Shown: in pieces, positions 19,839 to 28,760 of the stretch
How the letters are laid out: the number at the start of each line of letters is the position of its first letter
Position numbering within the stretch: position 1 is the stretch's first letter
Origin: Chryseobacterium artocarpi
GTDB lineage: Bacteria; Bacteroidota; Bacteroidia; Flavobacteriales; Weeksellaceae
Assembly (NCBI RefSeq): GCF_001684975.1
Contig: NZ_MAYH01000023.1
Location: 434,001-498,000 of the forward strand
Length of the DNA stretch: 64,000 nt
Direction of reading: 5' to 3'
The notes under the pieces: model-generated
Seen by the model: the letters and a program-made list of their open reading frames with translations, nothing else
Databases searched by the model: none
What the model was told of the DNA's origin: nothing
Made by a program: the position numbers and the translations under genes

Positions 19839-21008
19839 TTATTTCAGGCTGTAATTTTTTTCAAAATCTTTGGTTAAAAGCTCATATGTTACCCTAAGCC
19901 AAATTACAATGCAAGGGACCGCTTTTAAAGAATATTTGATAATATAGTTCTCTTTTACAAATTTCGGGAATAAATCCGAGGTTGAAAAACAGGTGAAGAT
20001 AATCACGAAAACTAACAATCCGATAATGAAAGGTGTTCTTTCCTTTTGCAGGAAAAACCACACCACAACTCCTACAACAGCAATGATATACGTTGGAGAT
20101 TCTGAACTTGAACTGAACAATACTAAAAATAATAGTGTTGATGCCAGGATCATCAGTTGAAAAGCATAATGCTTGTATTGCTTAATTCTTACATAAGGCA
20201 ACGCAAACAATGGTAATCCAAATGCTAAAAACACAAGGTTGGAAATAGAAGCATCTCCTAAAATTCTTCTTACAAAGCCCATCAATGAAATATCCTGCAT
20301 GTTTCCAAGCACCTGATTTTCATTATTTTTTTCTACGATAGATTGAAACCAATCTGAGTAACATTGAATAACAAATTTCGGACTTGAATACGCCATTGGA
20401 AGCGCAAAAAATACAGCAGCAATAACGATTCCTGAAAGAATGAATTTTGTTTTATTTTTGATAAAGAAAAACTGTGTAAGACCTACAATTCCATAGATTT
20501 TAACAAATATCCCGATTAAGATTGCTGTTACTGACTTTACTTCTTTTCTTTCATAAATGTATACGGCTGATAAGAGTAAAAGCCCTGTAAGGGCTACATT
20601 AAACTGTAGACTCAATGCTGCTGTAATGTATTCCTGAAGGCAAAGCAATCCGAAAATAGCTTTCTTGGAATCTGAAAAAGGGAGTTTGTAGATTCCGTAA
20701 ATAAAAATAAAGGTATTGGCAACATTCCAAAGGGAAATTCCTAACCAGTCAGGCATCATGGCAAATGGAGCAATCAATGCACTGAAAAATACTCCATAAT
20801 GATTTAAATCAAAATAGAGATCCGGATAATGGATAAACAGGTTTTTCTGATCGATGGTATTAAAGAATACATTTTTAAAGATCAGATAATTATTGATCGC
20901 GTAATCTCCTCTCAGGTATTTGGAAATAGCGGTAACAACCGATATAATAAGATAAACCCCAAATATATATTTAGGGTTTAATAGTATTTTAAGAAATTTT
21001 TCTTTCAA
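19839..21008 (-). CDS. Polytopic GT87-type membrane glycosyltransferase
   Basis: 389 residues with about ten hydrophobic segments. The N-terminal loop after the first helix has LRGDYAINNYLIFKN and NLFIHYPDLYFDLNHYGVFF, matching the acidic loop of GT87/DUF2029 mannosyltransferases, which use polyprenyl-phosphate sugars. It fits as partner of the GtrB-like enzyme encoded next. It lies 29 bases downstream of dapD on the same strand. The family assignment rests on topology and the loop motif, so the exact acceptor is open. Confidence 0.78.
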   Translation of the reverse strand: MKEKFLKILLNPKYIFGVYLIISVVTAISKYLRGDYAINNYLIFKNVFFNTIDQKNLFIHYPDLYFDLNHYGVFFSALIAPFAMMPDWLGISLWNVANTFIFIYGIYKLPFSDSKKAIFGLLCLQEYITAALSLQFNVALTGLLLLSAVYIYERKEVKSVTAILIGIFVKIYGIVGLTQFFFIKNKTKFILSGIVIAAVFFALPMAYSSPKFVIQCYSDWFQSIVEKNNENQVLGNMQDISLMGFVRRILGDASISNLVFLAFGLPLFALPYVRIKQYKHYAFQLMILASTLLFLVLFSSSSESPTYIIAVVGVVVWFFLQKERTPFIIGLLVFVIIFTCFSTSDLFPKFVKENYIIKYSLKAVPCIVIWLRVTYELLTKDFEKNYSLK

Positions 21009-21037
21009 GATTGTGGTATTAGCTTAAAAATTTAATC

Positions 21038-21850
21038 TTAAACAGCTACATTATTATCTCTCAAAGCATCATTCAGAGAAGTTTTCTTATCTGTAGATTC
21101 TTTTCTCTGTCCGATAATCAATGCACATGGAACCTGGTATTCTCCAGCTGGATACTGTTTTGTATAGCTTCCCGGAATTACCACAGAACGTGCAGGAACT
21201 CTTCCTTTAATTTCGATTGGTTCAGCACCTGTTACATCGATAATTTTTGTTGAAGCTGTTAAAACAACATTCGCACCTAATACAGCTTCTTTTTCTACGT
21301 GAACTCCTTCTACTACGATACATCTTGAACCGATGAAACAATCGTCTTCAATGATTACCGGAGCTGCCTGTAATGGCTCCAATACTCCACCGATCCCAAC
21401 ACCACCACTCAGGTGAACGTTTTTACCGATCTGTGCACAGCTTCCTACTGTAGCCCAAGTATCTACCATTGTTCCTGAATCTACGTAAGCACCAATGTTT
21501 ACGTAAGAAGGCATCATAATAACCCCTGGAGCAACGAAAGAACCTTCTCTAGCAATAGCATGAGGTACTACTCTAACTCCTTTTTCCGCATAATTTTTCT
21601 TTAAAGGAATTTTGTCATGAAATTCAAACGGACCTACTTCAATAGTTTCCATCTTTTGGATCGGGAAATACATTACTACTGCTTTCTTCACCCATTCATT
21701 TACCTGCCATCCGTTTTCTGTAGGTTCAGCTACACGAAGTTCCCCAGAATCTAATAAAGATACTACCTCTCTAATCGCTTTCTGGCTGTCTTCATTTTGT
21801 AATAGATCTCTATTATCCCAAATGTTTTCAATAGTTTGTTGTAACGACAT
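21038..21850 (-). CDS. dapD: Tetrahydrodipicolinate N-succinyltransferase
   Basis: 270 residues, usual length. The C-terminal left-handed beta-helix shows hexapeptide repeats (GVIMMPSYVNIGAYVDSGTM, VGSCAQIGKNVHLSGGVGIG, IIEDDCFIGSRCIVVEGVHV). The N-terminal helical domain reads MSLQQTIENIWDNRDLL. It catalyses the succinyl-CoA step of lysine/diaminopimelate synthesis and so supplies peptidoglycan. Genes for glycan assembly follow it on the same strand. A -7 element lies 38 bases ahead of the start. Confidence 0.97.
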   Translation of the reverse strand: MSLQQTIENIWDNRDLLQNEDSQKAIREVVSLLDSGELRVAEPTENGWQVNEWVKKAVVMYFPIQKMETIEVGPFEFHDKIPLKKNYAEKGVRVVPHAIAREGSFVAPGVIMMPSYVNIGAYVDSGTMVDTWATVGSCAQIGKNVHLSGGVGIGGVLEPLQAAPVIIEDDCFIGSRCIVVEGVHVEKEAVLGANVVLTASTKIIDVTGAEPIEIKGRVPARSVVIPGSYTKQYPAGEYQVPCALIIGQRKESTDKKTSLNDALRDNNVAV

Positions 21851-21887
21851 GTTTCTTATTTAAATTAGTTTGAAAAATTATACCCGC

Positions 21888-21895
21888 CAAAGATA
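21888..21895 (-). promoter_or_regulatory. Possible -7 element of dapD
   Basis: The minus strand reads TATCTTTG, an exact TAnnTTTG match, 38 bases from the dapD ATG. The only TTTG further upstream is 13 bases away, shorter than usual, so this is a partial match. Confidence 0.45.
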
Positions 21896-21933
21896 CAAAA
21901 AAGTTCAGCAAAACGATTTTTAAGTTTATGCTT

Positions 21934-22545
21934 TTAATAAAGGCTTAGCATACGCCCAACCCTCTTTTTATAAGTAAGATAAACAGAACCGTGCTGCTTC
22001 AGTAAATGTTCTTCTTCGAGACGGATCTGAATCTGCATCAGAATGCTTCCGATCAATAAAAAAAAGAATGCAATCACCGTGGGAGAAGTAAAGAAGAAAC
22101 CTATTAAGCTAATGGTCATTCCCAGAAATATAGGATTTCTTGAAAATTGAAATAGCCCCGAAGTAACAAGATTTGTTTTCATTGTATGATCAATTCCTAT
22201 TCTCCATGAATTTTTCATCTGAATCTGAGCTATTACCACTAAAATAAAGGCAAAGACCATAAGAGTAATGCCAATATATTTTAAAAGATTACGATCTAAT
22301 ATATCAATTCTGAAAATAATGGGAACGGTAGCAGGAAATAGTAATGACAGCATTGTATAAATAAACAAAGCAGCTAAAATTGTTTTAAAATAGCTTCCAA
22401 TTAAAGCATAAGCGGAACCATCTCTCGGCAATACATTGGGGGTTTTGCCAATCTTTTTAGCTACTACCAGACTAATCCCAAGAAATGAAACAGTGAAAAA
22501 AAGTATAAAATAAATAGGAAGAAAGAATCTGATGAAATCTGTCAT
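21934..22545 (-). CDS. Isoprenylcysteine carboxyl methyltransferase-like membrane protein
   Basis: 203 residues with five or so membrane segments. The C-terminal region has LVTSGLFQFSRNPIFLGMTISLIGFF and EEEHLLKQHGSVYLTYKKRVGRML. These match the ICMT/phospholipid methyltransferase (PEMT) family: the RNPxFLG motif and the E-E-x-L ... Y-x-x-Y-x-x-x-V-x-R tail that binds S-adenosylmethionine. The substrate in bacteria is usually unknown. It appears to be a single gene, with a repeat element upstream. Confidence 0.8.
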   Translation of the reverse strand: MTDFIRFFLPIYFILFFTVSFLGISLVVAKKIGKTPNVLPRDGSAYALIGSYFKTILAALFIYTMLSLLFPATVPIIFRIDILDRNLLKYIGITLMVFAFILVVIAQIQMKNSWRIGIDHTMKTNLVTSGLFQFSRNPIFLGMTISLIGFFFTSPTVIAFFFLLIGSILMQIQIRLEEEHLLKQHGSVYLTYKKRVGRMLSLY

Positions 22546-22610
22546 GATGTAATGTTTTTTGACAAATTTCAGAGATTTTGAGATGCAACGTTATTGCAAT
22601 CTTTTTCTTT

Positions 22611-22684
22611 TTATTATGTTTTGGGTAAAGCCAACGGAAGGTGTATTTATTTTGTAAATGGGCTAAAGCCTTCTTTTATTGAAT
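22611..22684. repeat. Dispersed GGCTAAAGCC-type repeat, copy A
   Basis: Matches the stretch at 24937-25011 over about 75 bases: TTATGTTTTGG, AAAGCCAA, GGAA, a T-rich middle, then GGGCTAAAGCC and TATTGAAT. This copy is more degenerate and its second hairpin is broken (CTAAAGCCTTC instead of CCCGTTG). It lies upstream of the methyltransferase gene and downstream of the AraC-type regulator. Confidence 0.7.
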
Positions 22685-22735
22685 ATATCAATTAATAAAT
22701 ACTGACTATAAATAATATACATTTTTCATTTAAAC

Positions 22736-23578
22736 TTAAGATTTAACATTTGATTTTACTTTTTTAAATTCTGTCAGACTCATTTTATGCTGTTTTTTAA
22801 AGAACTTATTCAGGTGACTTTCATCTGAAAACCCAAATTCTGTGACAATCTCATTGATCCTCATATCACTGAAAAGAAGCCGATGTTCAATCAGTCTCAT
22901 TTTATAATTCAAGATATAATGGGTAATCGTTTCACCAGACTGATTTTTGAAATAGCTTCCAAGATAAGTTTCAGAAAGCCCGAATTTTTGAGCAATTACA
23001 GAGACTTTTAATAAAGTCGGATCATGGATGTTTCCCTGAATATAATTGATAATTTCCAATATTCTTTTATCAGTATTGGAAGCAATATTCTCTGTTCGCA
23101 TCTTTGAAATGTTTCGTGCAGCGATGACAATCAAGGCGTTCACATAATGCAGAGTCAGTTCTTCTTGATAAAGATCCGGATGATTGATACCGTGTAAAAG
23201 CGAATTTACAATAGAATCAACTAAAACAACATCAGGCTTATTCTGAAGTATACAACCGGAAAGATAGGATGCTCCATACAATAAACATCCTATGGAATTA
23301 ATGCTGTTCCATTTATAATCTTTAATATAACGTTCACTGAACTTCACAAGCAAAAGTTCAGTCTTTTCTTTAATTTCCAAAAAATGCTGATCATTCGGTG
23401 TTAATAGAATAAGACTGCCCTTACCATAAGTAGCGAGATTATCATTTATCGTAAAAGATCCTTTTCCCGAAATAACATATACGATCTGAAAAAAGGATAA
23501 CTGAGTACCTTTTAACGGGCATTCATCCGCCTGATGATATTCTACCTTTACCAATTGATCTATATTCTCTCTTTTCAT
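22736..23578 (-). CDS. AraC-family transcriptional regulator
   Basis: About 280 residues from ATG 23578 (MKRENIDQL); a longer frame to 23638 exists but would run into the divergent promoter space. The N-terminal cupin-like domain has VYVISGKGSFTIN and GSLILLTPNDQHFL. The C-terminal two helix-turn-helix motifs are LLKVSVIAQKFGLSETYLGSYFK and MRINEIVTEFGFSDESHLNKFFKKQH. It is divergent from the MFS gene and probably controls it; the ligand is unknown. Confidence 0.88.
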   Translation of the reverse strand: MKRENIDQLVKVEYHQADECPLKGTQLSFFQIVYVISGKGSFTINDNLATYGKGSLILLTPNDQHFLEIKEKTELLLVKFSERYIKDYKWNSINSIGCLLYGASYLSGCILQNKPDVVLVDSIVNSLLHGINHPDLYQEELTLHYVNALIVIAARNISKMRTENIASNTDKRILEIINYIQGNIHDPTLLKVSVIAQKFGLSETYLGSYFKNQSGETITHYILNYKMRLIEHRLLFSDMRINEIVTEFGFSDESHLNKFFKKQHKMSLTEFKKVKSNVKS

Positions 23579-23666
23579 AGGGTAAAAATACTTATTTATC
23601 ATTAAAATATACTGATTTTTTACATTTTTTCTGTTCAAATTTGCTACATCAAAATTTTTAGAATCA

Positions 23667-24857
23667 ATGAAAAGATCAATCTATGTACTGGCGTTGGGTG
23701 CATTCGGTATTATTACCACTGAATTTGGAGTTGTGGGAATTCTTCCTACGATCAGTCGTCAATTTGGAGTATCTATTGATGCGGCAGGATGGCTGCTGAG
23801 TGCTTTTGCAATAACAGTGGCTGTTTCTTCACCTTTTATTACGTCATTTACCTCCAAAATAAACCGTAAGTTCCTGCTGTGTCTTGTGATGAGCATATTT
23901 GTACTTTCAAATCTTATATCTGCTTTTTCTACTAACTTCACTATACTGATGATAGCCCGTATATTGCCGGCAATATTGCATCCGCTGTTCTGGAATATTT
24001 CCATTGCCATTGCATTTAAAGAAAAAGGCGCCAAAGGAGTATCTACTGTAATGCTTGGATTAAGCCTGGCTACCGTTCTCGGTATTCCAATGACAACCTA
24101 TGCGGCTGATCTTTTTCATGATTGGAAAGCATCCTTTTTTCTGAGCAGCGCCATCAGTTTAATTGCATTTATGGGATTATTGCTTTTCATTCCCTCTATA
24201 CCCGCAGAAAAAGAAAAATCTGAGCAAAGCCAGCTAGCCATATTGAGAAACCCTCTTTTATGGATTAACCTGATTTCTACCATTGGGACATTGGCAGCCA
24301 TGTTCTCCAGCTATACGTATCTTACTGCTTATCTTGAAGAAATTACCAGAATGAATGGTGCTCAAATTAGTATTATGCTACTTCTTTTCGGAGGTATGGG
24401 AACTCTTGGGAATTGGTTGATGGGAATTGCCTTAAACCGAAATGTAAAACTAACAACACGATTGTTTTTACTATTATTAATTACAGTACAAATTCTGGCT
24501 TACTTACTGGGAGGAGCTTTTATTCCTATGGTCATTATTGTATCTTTTTGGGGAATGATTCATACAGGTGGTTTTCTGGTATCAAATATCAGAACTACAC
24601 AAAACATTCCTCATCATGCACTGGAGTTTGTAAACAGCTTGCTTACATCATCTTTTAATATTGGAATTTCATTAGGTGCATTTCTTGGCGGAATTGTAAG
24701 TTCCTATTATGGAGTACAGCATATTCTTTCTGTAAGTGTTTTGCTCCTTATCGCCACTTTTGTTCTGAGTTTCTTTTCTTTTCCAAAAAGTATTGCCGCT
24801 AATGAAGAAAATGACGATGAAAAGGAACTTGCAGTACCTGCTTGTGAGCACATTTAA
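23667..24857 (+). CDS. MFS transporter, DHA1-like
   Basis: 396 residues with 12 predicted membrane helices. The start MKRSIYVLALGAFGIITTEFGVVGILP matches the AraJ/sugar-efflux-like DHA1 branch (T-E-F motif in helix 1, LLSAFAITVAVSSPF in helix 2). It probably exports a drug or a sugar-like compound across the inner membrane. It is divergent from the AraC-type regulator, 88 bases away. A strong terminator follows the stop codon. Confidence 0.88.
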   Translation: MKRSIYVLALGAFGIITTEFGVVGILPTISRQFGVSIDAAGWLLSAFAITVAVSSPFITSFTSKINRKFLLCLVMSIFVLSNLISAFSTNFTILMIARILPAILHPLFWNISIAIAFKEKGAKGVSTVMLGLSLATVLGIPMTTYAADLFHDWKASFFLSSAISLIAFMGLLLFIPSIPAEKEKSEQSQLAILRNPLLWINLISTIGTLAAMFSSYTYLTAYLEEITRMNGAQISIMLLLFGGMGTLGNWLMGIALNRNVKLTTRLFLLLLITVQILAYLLGGAFIPMVIIVSFWGMIHTGGFLVSNIRTTQNIPHHALEFVNSLLTSSFNIGISLGAFLGGIVSSYYGVQHILSVSVLLLIATFVLSFFSFPKSIAANEENDDEKELAVPACEHI

Positions 24858-24890
24858 TCAATACATTATATAGTAATTATATTTTAAATG

Positions 24891-24923
24891 AAAGCAATCC
24901 ATCTCATAAAGATGGATTGCTTT
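24891..24923 (+). terminator. Terminator of the MFS gene
   Basis: AAAGCAATCCATCT pairs with AGATGGATTGCTTT, a perfect 14-base-pair stem with a 5-base loop, followed by GTTTGGTTATT. Confidence 0.8.
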
Positions 24924-24936
24924 GTTTGGTTATTAT

Positions 24937-25011
24937 TAATTATGTTTTGGCTAAAGCCAATGGAATGTTTGATCTTTTTTGTCAACGGGCTTTAGCCCGT
25001 TGCTATTGAAT
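24937..25011. repeat. Dispersed GGCTAAAGCC-type repeat, copy B
   Basis: The better-preserved copy of the element at 22611-22684. It contains two hairpins: TTGGC-TAAA-GCCAA (24947-24960) and AACGGGC-TTTA-GCCCGTT (24984-25001). This is the layout of a small non-coding REP- or MITE-like element. Together with copy A it brackets the AraC/MFS pair in the same orientation. Confidence 0.75.
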
Positions 25012-25065
25012 ACAATATTGAAGCTTTTTCAAATAAAGATAAAAATACGATTTTATGTATTGTGA

Positions 25066-25467
25066 TTATCCATGAAAAGAATTTGAGTCATTAGCGTTTA
25101 CATCAATAATGAATTCCATTGTTTTACCGATATGCTTTTCCTCGATAATACCTATTGCATATTTACTGTTATCGCCAAAGTTATATTTTTTAAGATATGC
25201 TTTATTGATTTCATCAGTGATTTGATCCAGATCATCAGGAATCAAAGCCTTTATATTGTAAATAGTACTTCCACACTCAATCTGCCCTTCTGAGTTCTCC
25301 AAAAAGGTGTTATACCAGCTCTTTTCTGCAAGTCCCCATGATCGGGCAAAAATTCTGTTTTCTACAACTACCATCCAGATGTTCAGGAAGTGTGGTCTTT
25401 GTAGTCCAGCTTTTATCCCGATGAGGTTCTTTTCTCTGATATAGTCTAATGCATTATTTATATTCAT
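25066..25467 (-). CDS. DUF2255 family protein
   Basis: 133 residues. NIWMVVVENRIFARSWG and SWYNTFLENSEGQIECGSTIYNI match the DUF2255 family, a small beta-barrel fold resembling flavin-reductase/deazaflavin-binding proteins (as I recall). No catalytic role is established. It appears to be monocistronic. Confidence 0.75.
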   Translation of the reverse strand: MNINNALDYIREKNLIGIKAGLQRPHFLNIWMVVVENRIFARSWGLAEKSWYNTFLENSEGQIECGSTIYNIKALIPDDLDQITDEINKAYLKKYNFGDNSKYAIGIIEEKHIGKTMEFIIDVNANDSNSFHG

Positions 25468-25574
25468 TCTGATAAGTTTTGGGTAAAACTAAAACAAGAA
25501 AAACTGAATGAAAACTTTTTTATACAGATGATCAGAAATAATATGCAGATGGATATTTTGTGAATGCGGATGAT

Positions 25575-25901
25575 CTAAAGCATCATTTTACTAAGACTTT
25601 CCAGAAGGCAATCTTTATAACTCTTAGCAACCGTTATTTTTAAATCACCACATAAAAGCTGATTATCTTCAAAGTATTGAATATTGGTCAGATTGATAAT
25701 ATAAGAGTTGTGAACCCGCATAAATTCTTCCGGCAGGGTTTCAATCAAATCTTTGAGTGTTTTGTAGTAAATATATCTTTTCTGATCTGTGGTATGAACT
25801 TCCACATAATTTCCAAGCCCTTTGATGAAATTGATGTCTTTAAAGAAAATTTTCACCAATTTTTTGTCTGTTTTAATAAAAGCAAATGTTCTGTTCTTCA
25901 T
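25575..25901 (-). CDS. Stand-alone LytTR DNA-binding protein
   Basis: 108 residues, nearly all LytTR domain: FIKTDKKLVKIFFKDINFIKGLGNYVEVHT, YIYYKTLKDLIETLPEEFMRVHNSYIINL. This is the DNA-binding module of LytR/AgrA-type response regulators, here without a receiver domain. It must be controlled by level, partner or ligand rather than phosphorylation. It is 33 bases downstream of the NlpC/P60 gene on the same strand, so the two may be co-transcribed. Confidence 0.85.
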   Translation of the reverse strand: MKNRTFAFIKTDKKLVKIFFKDINFIKGLGNYVEVHTTDQKRYIYYKTLKDLIETLPEEFMRVHNSYIINLTNIQYFEDNQLLCGDLKITVAKSYKDCLLESLSKMML

Positions 25902-25934
25902 CAGACTTTAAATCATGGGTTGGTTATTGTTTAT

Positions 25935-26507
25935 TTATAAAACTCTTTGAGCGTGAAGATAGGCTTTATTCCAGTATTTTTCGTTTAATGAGGAAATAAT
26001 AACACCTTTAGATGTAGAGGCGTGGATAAATTTCACTTCTCCATCCGGACCGATATCATGTACAATTCCTACATGAGAGACTCTGCTTCCTCCTGCCGTT
26101 GCAAAGAATAATAAGTCTCCTGGCTTTACATCTGTAATATCAATATTCTTACCGGCACCAGCCTGATCTGAAGATCTTCTGGGAAGGTCAAGAGAGTTTT
26201 CTTCAAATACTTTTACTGTAAATCCGGAACAATCGAAACCTGATGAGGTGTTCCCTCCGAATTTATAAGGTGTGCCCAGATATTTTTCAGCATCCTTTAA
26301 AATATCATTAATTGATCTTGAAACTTTACCATCAAATCTTGAATCAAGTTTTCGGAGGTTTTCAGATTTTGTCACCGTCTTATTCCCTGATTTTTTATTG
26401 GATGAAACCTTCTTGGATGTTCCGCAAGACACTACAAAAGCAGATGCAATCAGTAAAACAGAAAGCTGCTTTATACTTATTTTATTTTTCAATAATCCCG
26501 ATCTCAT
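25935..26507 (-). CDS. NlpC/P60 family lipoprotein peptidase
   Basis: 190 residues. A lipoprotein signal has its lipobox at FVVSC, followed by a Lys/Ser-rich linker. The C40 domain then shows the catalytic Cys in GFDCSGFTVKVF, the catalytic His in RVSHVGIVHD and the third polar residue in FIHASTSKG. Such enzymes cut peptidoglycan stem peptides in the periplasm. The promoter is likely in the divergent space shared with the gene at 26660. Confidence 0.9.
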   Translation of the reverse strand: MRSGLLKNKISIKQLSVLLIASAFVVSCGTSKKVSSNKKSGNKTVTKSENLRKLDSRFDGKVSRSINDILKDAEKYLGTPYKFGGNTSSGFDCSGFTVKVFEENSLDLPRRSSDQAGAGKNIDITDVKPGDLLFFATAGGSRVSHVGIVHDIGPDGEVKFIHASTSKGVIISSLNEKYWNKAYLHAQRVL

Positions 26508-26613
26508 ATTCCTCTGATTTTTACCTTATTAACGATTGATGTACAAATATACATTTTATATTTTAAATATAATAAAACTATACTACAACTATATGATAAA
26601 TATATGTTAAAAT

Positions 26614-26643
26614 TTTGATTTACATTATTTATTGCTATATTTG
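26614..26643 (+). promoter_or_regulatory. Promoter of the gene at 26660
   Basis: TTTG (26614-26617), an 18-base spacer, then TATATTTG (26636-26643): a full match to the Bacteroidota consensus. The transcript would start about 10 bases before the ATG, so the 5' leader is very short. Confidence 0.75.
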
Positions 26644-26659
26644 AATTCAATTTTGCAAT

Positions 26660-27292
26660 ATGGCAACATATGAAAGTATAATTAAGATCAAAGGAGCTGT
26701 AGGCGACCTTGTTTTTTATAATCTGAATGGAAAAAATGTTGTTCGGAAGAAAAGCGGGTTCAATAAAGCAGCTTTTAAAAAAAATCCTTCCTATGAAAAA
26801 GTAAGACAAAACAGTTCGGAATTCGGACATTGCTCCAAAGTGGGAAAAATTATACGAAACAGTCTTTCTGCATATATTAAAAAAGCTGGTGATCCTCTAC
26901 TCTATCAGAAATTCGCAAAGCTAATGACGGAAATAAAGGATTTGGATACTGTTTCTGAGCGAGGAAAACGAACTGTTGAAAATGGATTACAAACCGAAGC
27001 TGGAAAAAAACTTCTGAGAGAGTTTCAGTTTGGAGAAGTAGAAAATTTGGTAAATGTTCTTGAAATTCAGAATCAGTTTCTTATGCTAAAAAAGAGTGAT
27101 ATTGCAGCTACTGTTTTCTTTTCTACAATAAAACTGAATTGGGAAACTTATACTACTGAATATACTGAAGAGAAAATTATTCTGGATCAGCAATATAATC
27201 CTTTTAAAATACAATTTGTAAGCAAAGGTTTACTGCATTTTGCTGTACTAAAAGATGATAATAATGAAATTACCCATATGGGATTTTTATAA
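26660..27292 (+). CDS. Conserved Bacteroidota protein of unknown function
   Basis: 210 residues, no signal peptide, no membrane segment, basic. It starts MATYESIIKIKGAVGDLVFYN, then GKNVVRKKSGF and YEKVRQNSSEFG. I recall many Bacteroidota proteins with the same plan (short 'I-x-x-x-G-x-x-G-x-x-x-F-Y' strand, 'R-x-K', 'R-x-N-x-x-E-F') but none with a known role. It has its own strong promoter and shares a bidirectional terminator with the next gene, so it is transcribed alone. Its function should be regarded as unknown. Confidence 0.75.
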   Translation: MATYESIIKIKGAVGDLVFYNLNGKNVVRKKSGFNKAAFKKNPSYEKVRQNSSEFGHCSKVGKIIRNSLSAYIKKAGDPLLYQKFAKLMTEIKDLDTVSERGKRTVENGLQTEAGKKLLREFQFGEVENLVNVLEIQNQFLMLKKSDIAATVFFSTIKLNWETYTTEYTEEKIILDQQYNPFKIQFVSKGLLHFAVLKDDNNEITHMGFL

Positions 27293-27330
27293 AAAAGAAA
27301 AGTCTGCAATTCTGCAGACTTTTCTTTTTT
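27291..27330. terminator. Bidirectional terminator
   Basis: AAAAAAGAAAAGTCTGCA pairs with its full 18-base complement (27313-27330) around ATTC. It sits exactly between two convergent genes, with T-runs on both strands. Confidence 0.9.
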
Positions 27331-27697
27331 ATTTCTTGTCACCTTTCCAGGTACCATATTGAGCAGGTGTCGGAAGTGAATTGGACCAGCTTCCGTTTCC
27401 TTTTTTATCTGGATTCAGTTTTCCTTTGAACTCTCCTTTTGATGGTAATCCTACTGTTCCATTAAGATCTCCTGTATTATTTAAAGTTCCGGAAATATTA
27501 TAGTTTTCATTACTAACCTCGGAATGCATTGTTCCTGACACTTTACCTGTATTGTCTACCACAAAGTTCCAGACTCCTTTATCAGCACCTTCATAAGTTC
27601 CTGACCATGTTCCTATATAATCATAAATCGTTTCATCGTCAGAGCTGCAACCGATAAATAAAAATCCTGTTAATAAAAGTAAAAAAAGTTTCTTCAT
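27329..27697 (-). CDS. Small lipoprotein
   Basis: About 122 residues from the ATG at 27697 (MKKLFLLLLTGFLFIGCSS). Upstream frame extension lacks a signal and is not needed. The lipobox is LFIGC, followed by SSDDE, a typical Bacteroidota surface-lipoprotein export signal (acidic residues after Cys). The mature part is beta-rich with repeated 'G-x-W/T-G-x-x-x' strands (TWSGTYEG, VSGTMHSE, LNGTVGLP, GKLNP, GSWS), resembling a small beta-barrel or lipocalin-like fold. The function is unknown. Confidence 0.8.
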   Translation of the reverse strand: MKKLFLLLLTGFLFIGCSSDDETIYDYIGTWSGTYEGADKGVWNFVVDNTGKVSGTMHSEVSNENYNISGTLNNTGDLNGTVGLPSKGEFKGKLNPDKKGNGSWSNSLPTPAQYGTWKGDKK

Positions 27698-28063
27698 AGT
27701 TTCAGTAGTTTTATAACTAAAAATCCTGTTATCTCCTGTTACAGAGAATGAGTTTAATAAGTATTTATTTTTTGTTCCGTGCAAATCTACTAATTTTTTA
27801 ATTCAAATTATCTGAATTTTAATTAGTCGTCAATATATTTATTAAAAACAAACATATTCCAGCTAAAATACAAATATTTCCTAAACAAATTCGTCAATTT
27901 TAAAACACTAATAATACTTTTAAACATTTAGTGAAAATTTTTCATTATTTAATTCAATTTGCAATATCACTCAACAGCATTAAGTATATTTAATACTGAT
28001 ATTTTACGCTATCAACAATATTTCTTACCTTAGTGAAAAATTAATCGTATTCAAAATTTCACC
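27698..28063. other. Intergenic region, divergent promoters
   Basis: About 366 very AT-rich bases between the lipoprotein gene and the secreted-protein gene. It presumably holds both promoters, but I see no complete TTTG/TAnnTTTG pair and no coding frame worth calling. Confidence 0.5.
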
Positions 28064-28747
28064 ATGAAAACAAAGACTTTTTTGTTATCAGCGCTTACTT
28101 TTTGTAGTTGTGTAAGCGCACAAGTGGGGATTAATACCTCCACTCCTACTAAAACCTTAGATGTAAATGGCTCTGTAAGAGTAAGAGACTTATCAAACCC
28201 TGATAAAATGATTGTTGTAGCAGATACACAAGGGGAACTCTCATTAATCTCACCTTCTGAAGTTTTATCTCCAAAAGCAATATTAAACAATTCTTCATCT
28301 GCTGCTGAGCAAAGGGCAGTAATATATGAAGGAAAATGTTTCCAGCCTGGCGATAATTCTTCTTCCTGTACTGTTTCTCTAAATCATTACACCTCATGTA
28401 CAAACTTTGAAACTCCTATCCATACACAAATTGTAATAGGACAGGAAATTCTTTCAGGTAATGGTAATTTCTCCGGGATATGGAGAGCTAATTACATTGA
28501 TAATAAAGGATATACGAATACAACGCCTATTCTTAATCAGGTTGCTCCTAGTTATCCAATCATTCATCATCCAAGTCCTAATTTAGCACGTTATCAGGGA
28601 AGTGGAGATTTTGCAGGACAATGTACTGCTGATCTTGTAACTACCATTACTCCAGCCACAGGTAATGTAAAGATAGAGTCTGTAAAACGCAGTATGTATT
28701 CGCACTTAGTGTATCTACTTTCAGTTGCACGATCAAGAAGTTTATAA
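28064..28747 (+). CDS. Secreted protein with Chryseobacterium-type N-terminal module
   Basis: 227 residues. A signal peptide (MKTKTFLLSALTFCSCVSAQ) is followed by VGINTSTPTKTLDVNGSVRVRDL, the start typical of many flavobacterial surface proteins related to tail-fibre/collar-like modules. The remainder has several Cys (CFQPGDNSSSC, YTSC, QCTAD) and no domain I recognise. It is probably cell-surface or extracellular. A single-gene unit with its own terminator. Confidence 0.75.
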   Translation: MKTKTFLLSALTFCSCVSAQVGINTSTPTKTLDVNGSVRVRDLSNPDKMIVVADTQGELSLISPSEVLSPKAILNNSSSAAEQRAVIYEGKCFQPGDNSSSCTVSLNHYTSCTNFETPIHTQIVIGQEILSGNGNFSGIWRANYIDNKGYTNTTPILNQVAPSYPIIHHPSPNLARYQGSGDFAGQCTADLVTTITPATGNVKIESVKRSMYSHLVYLLSVARSRSL

Positions 28748-28760
28748 TAAAAATATTTAC

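Noticed and set aside
22736..25011. AraC/MFS pair as a composite transposon
   Set aside because: The flanking repeats contain no transposase, no clear terminal inverted repeats and no visible target duplication, so I list only the repeats.
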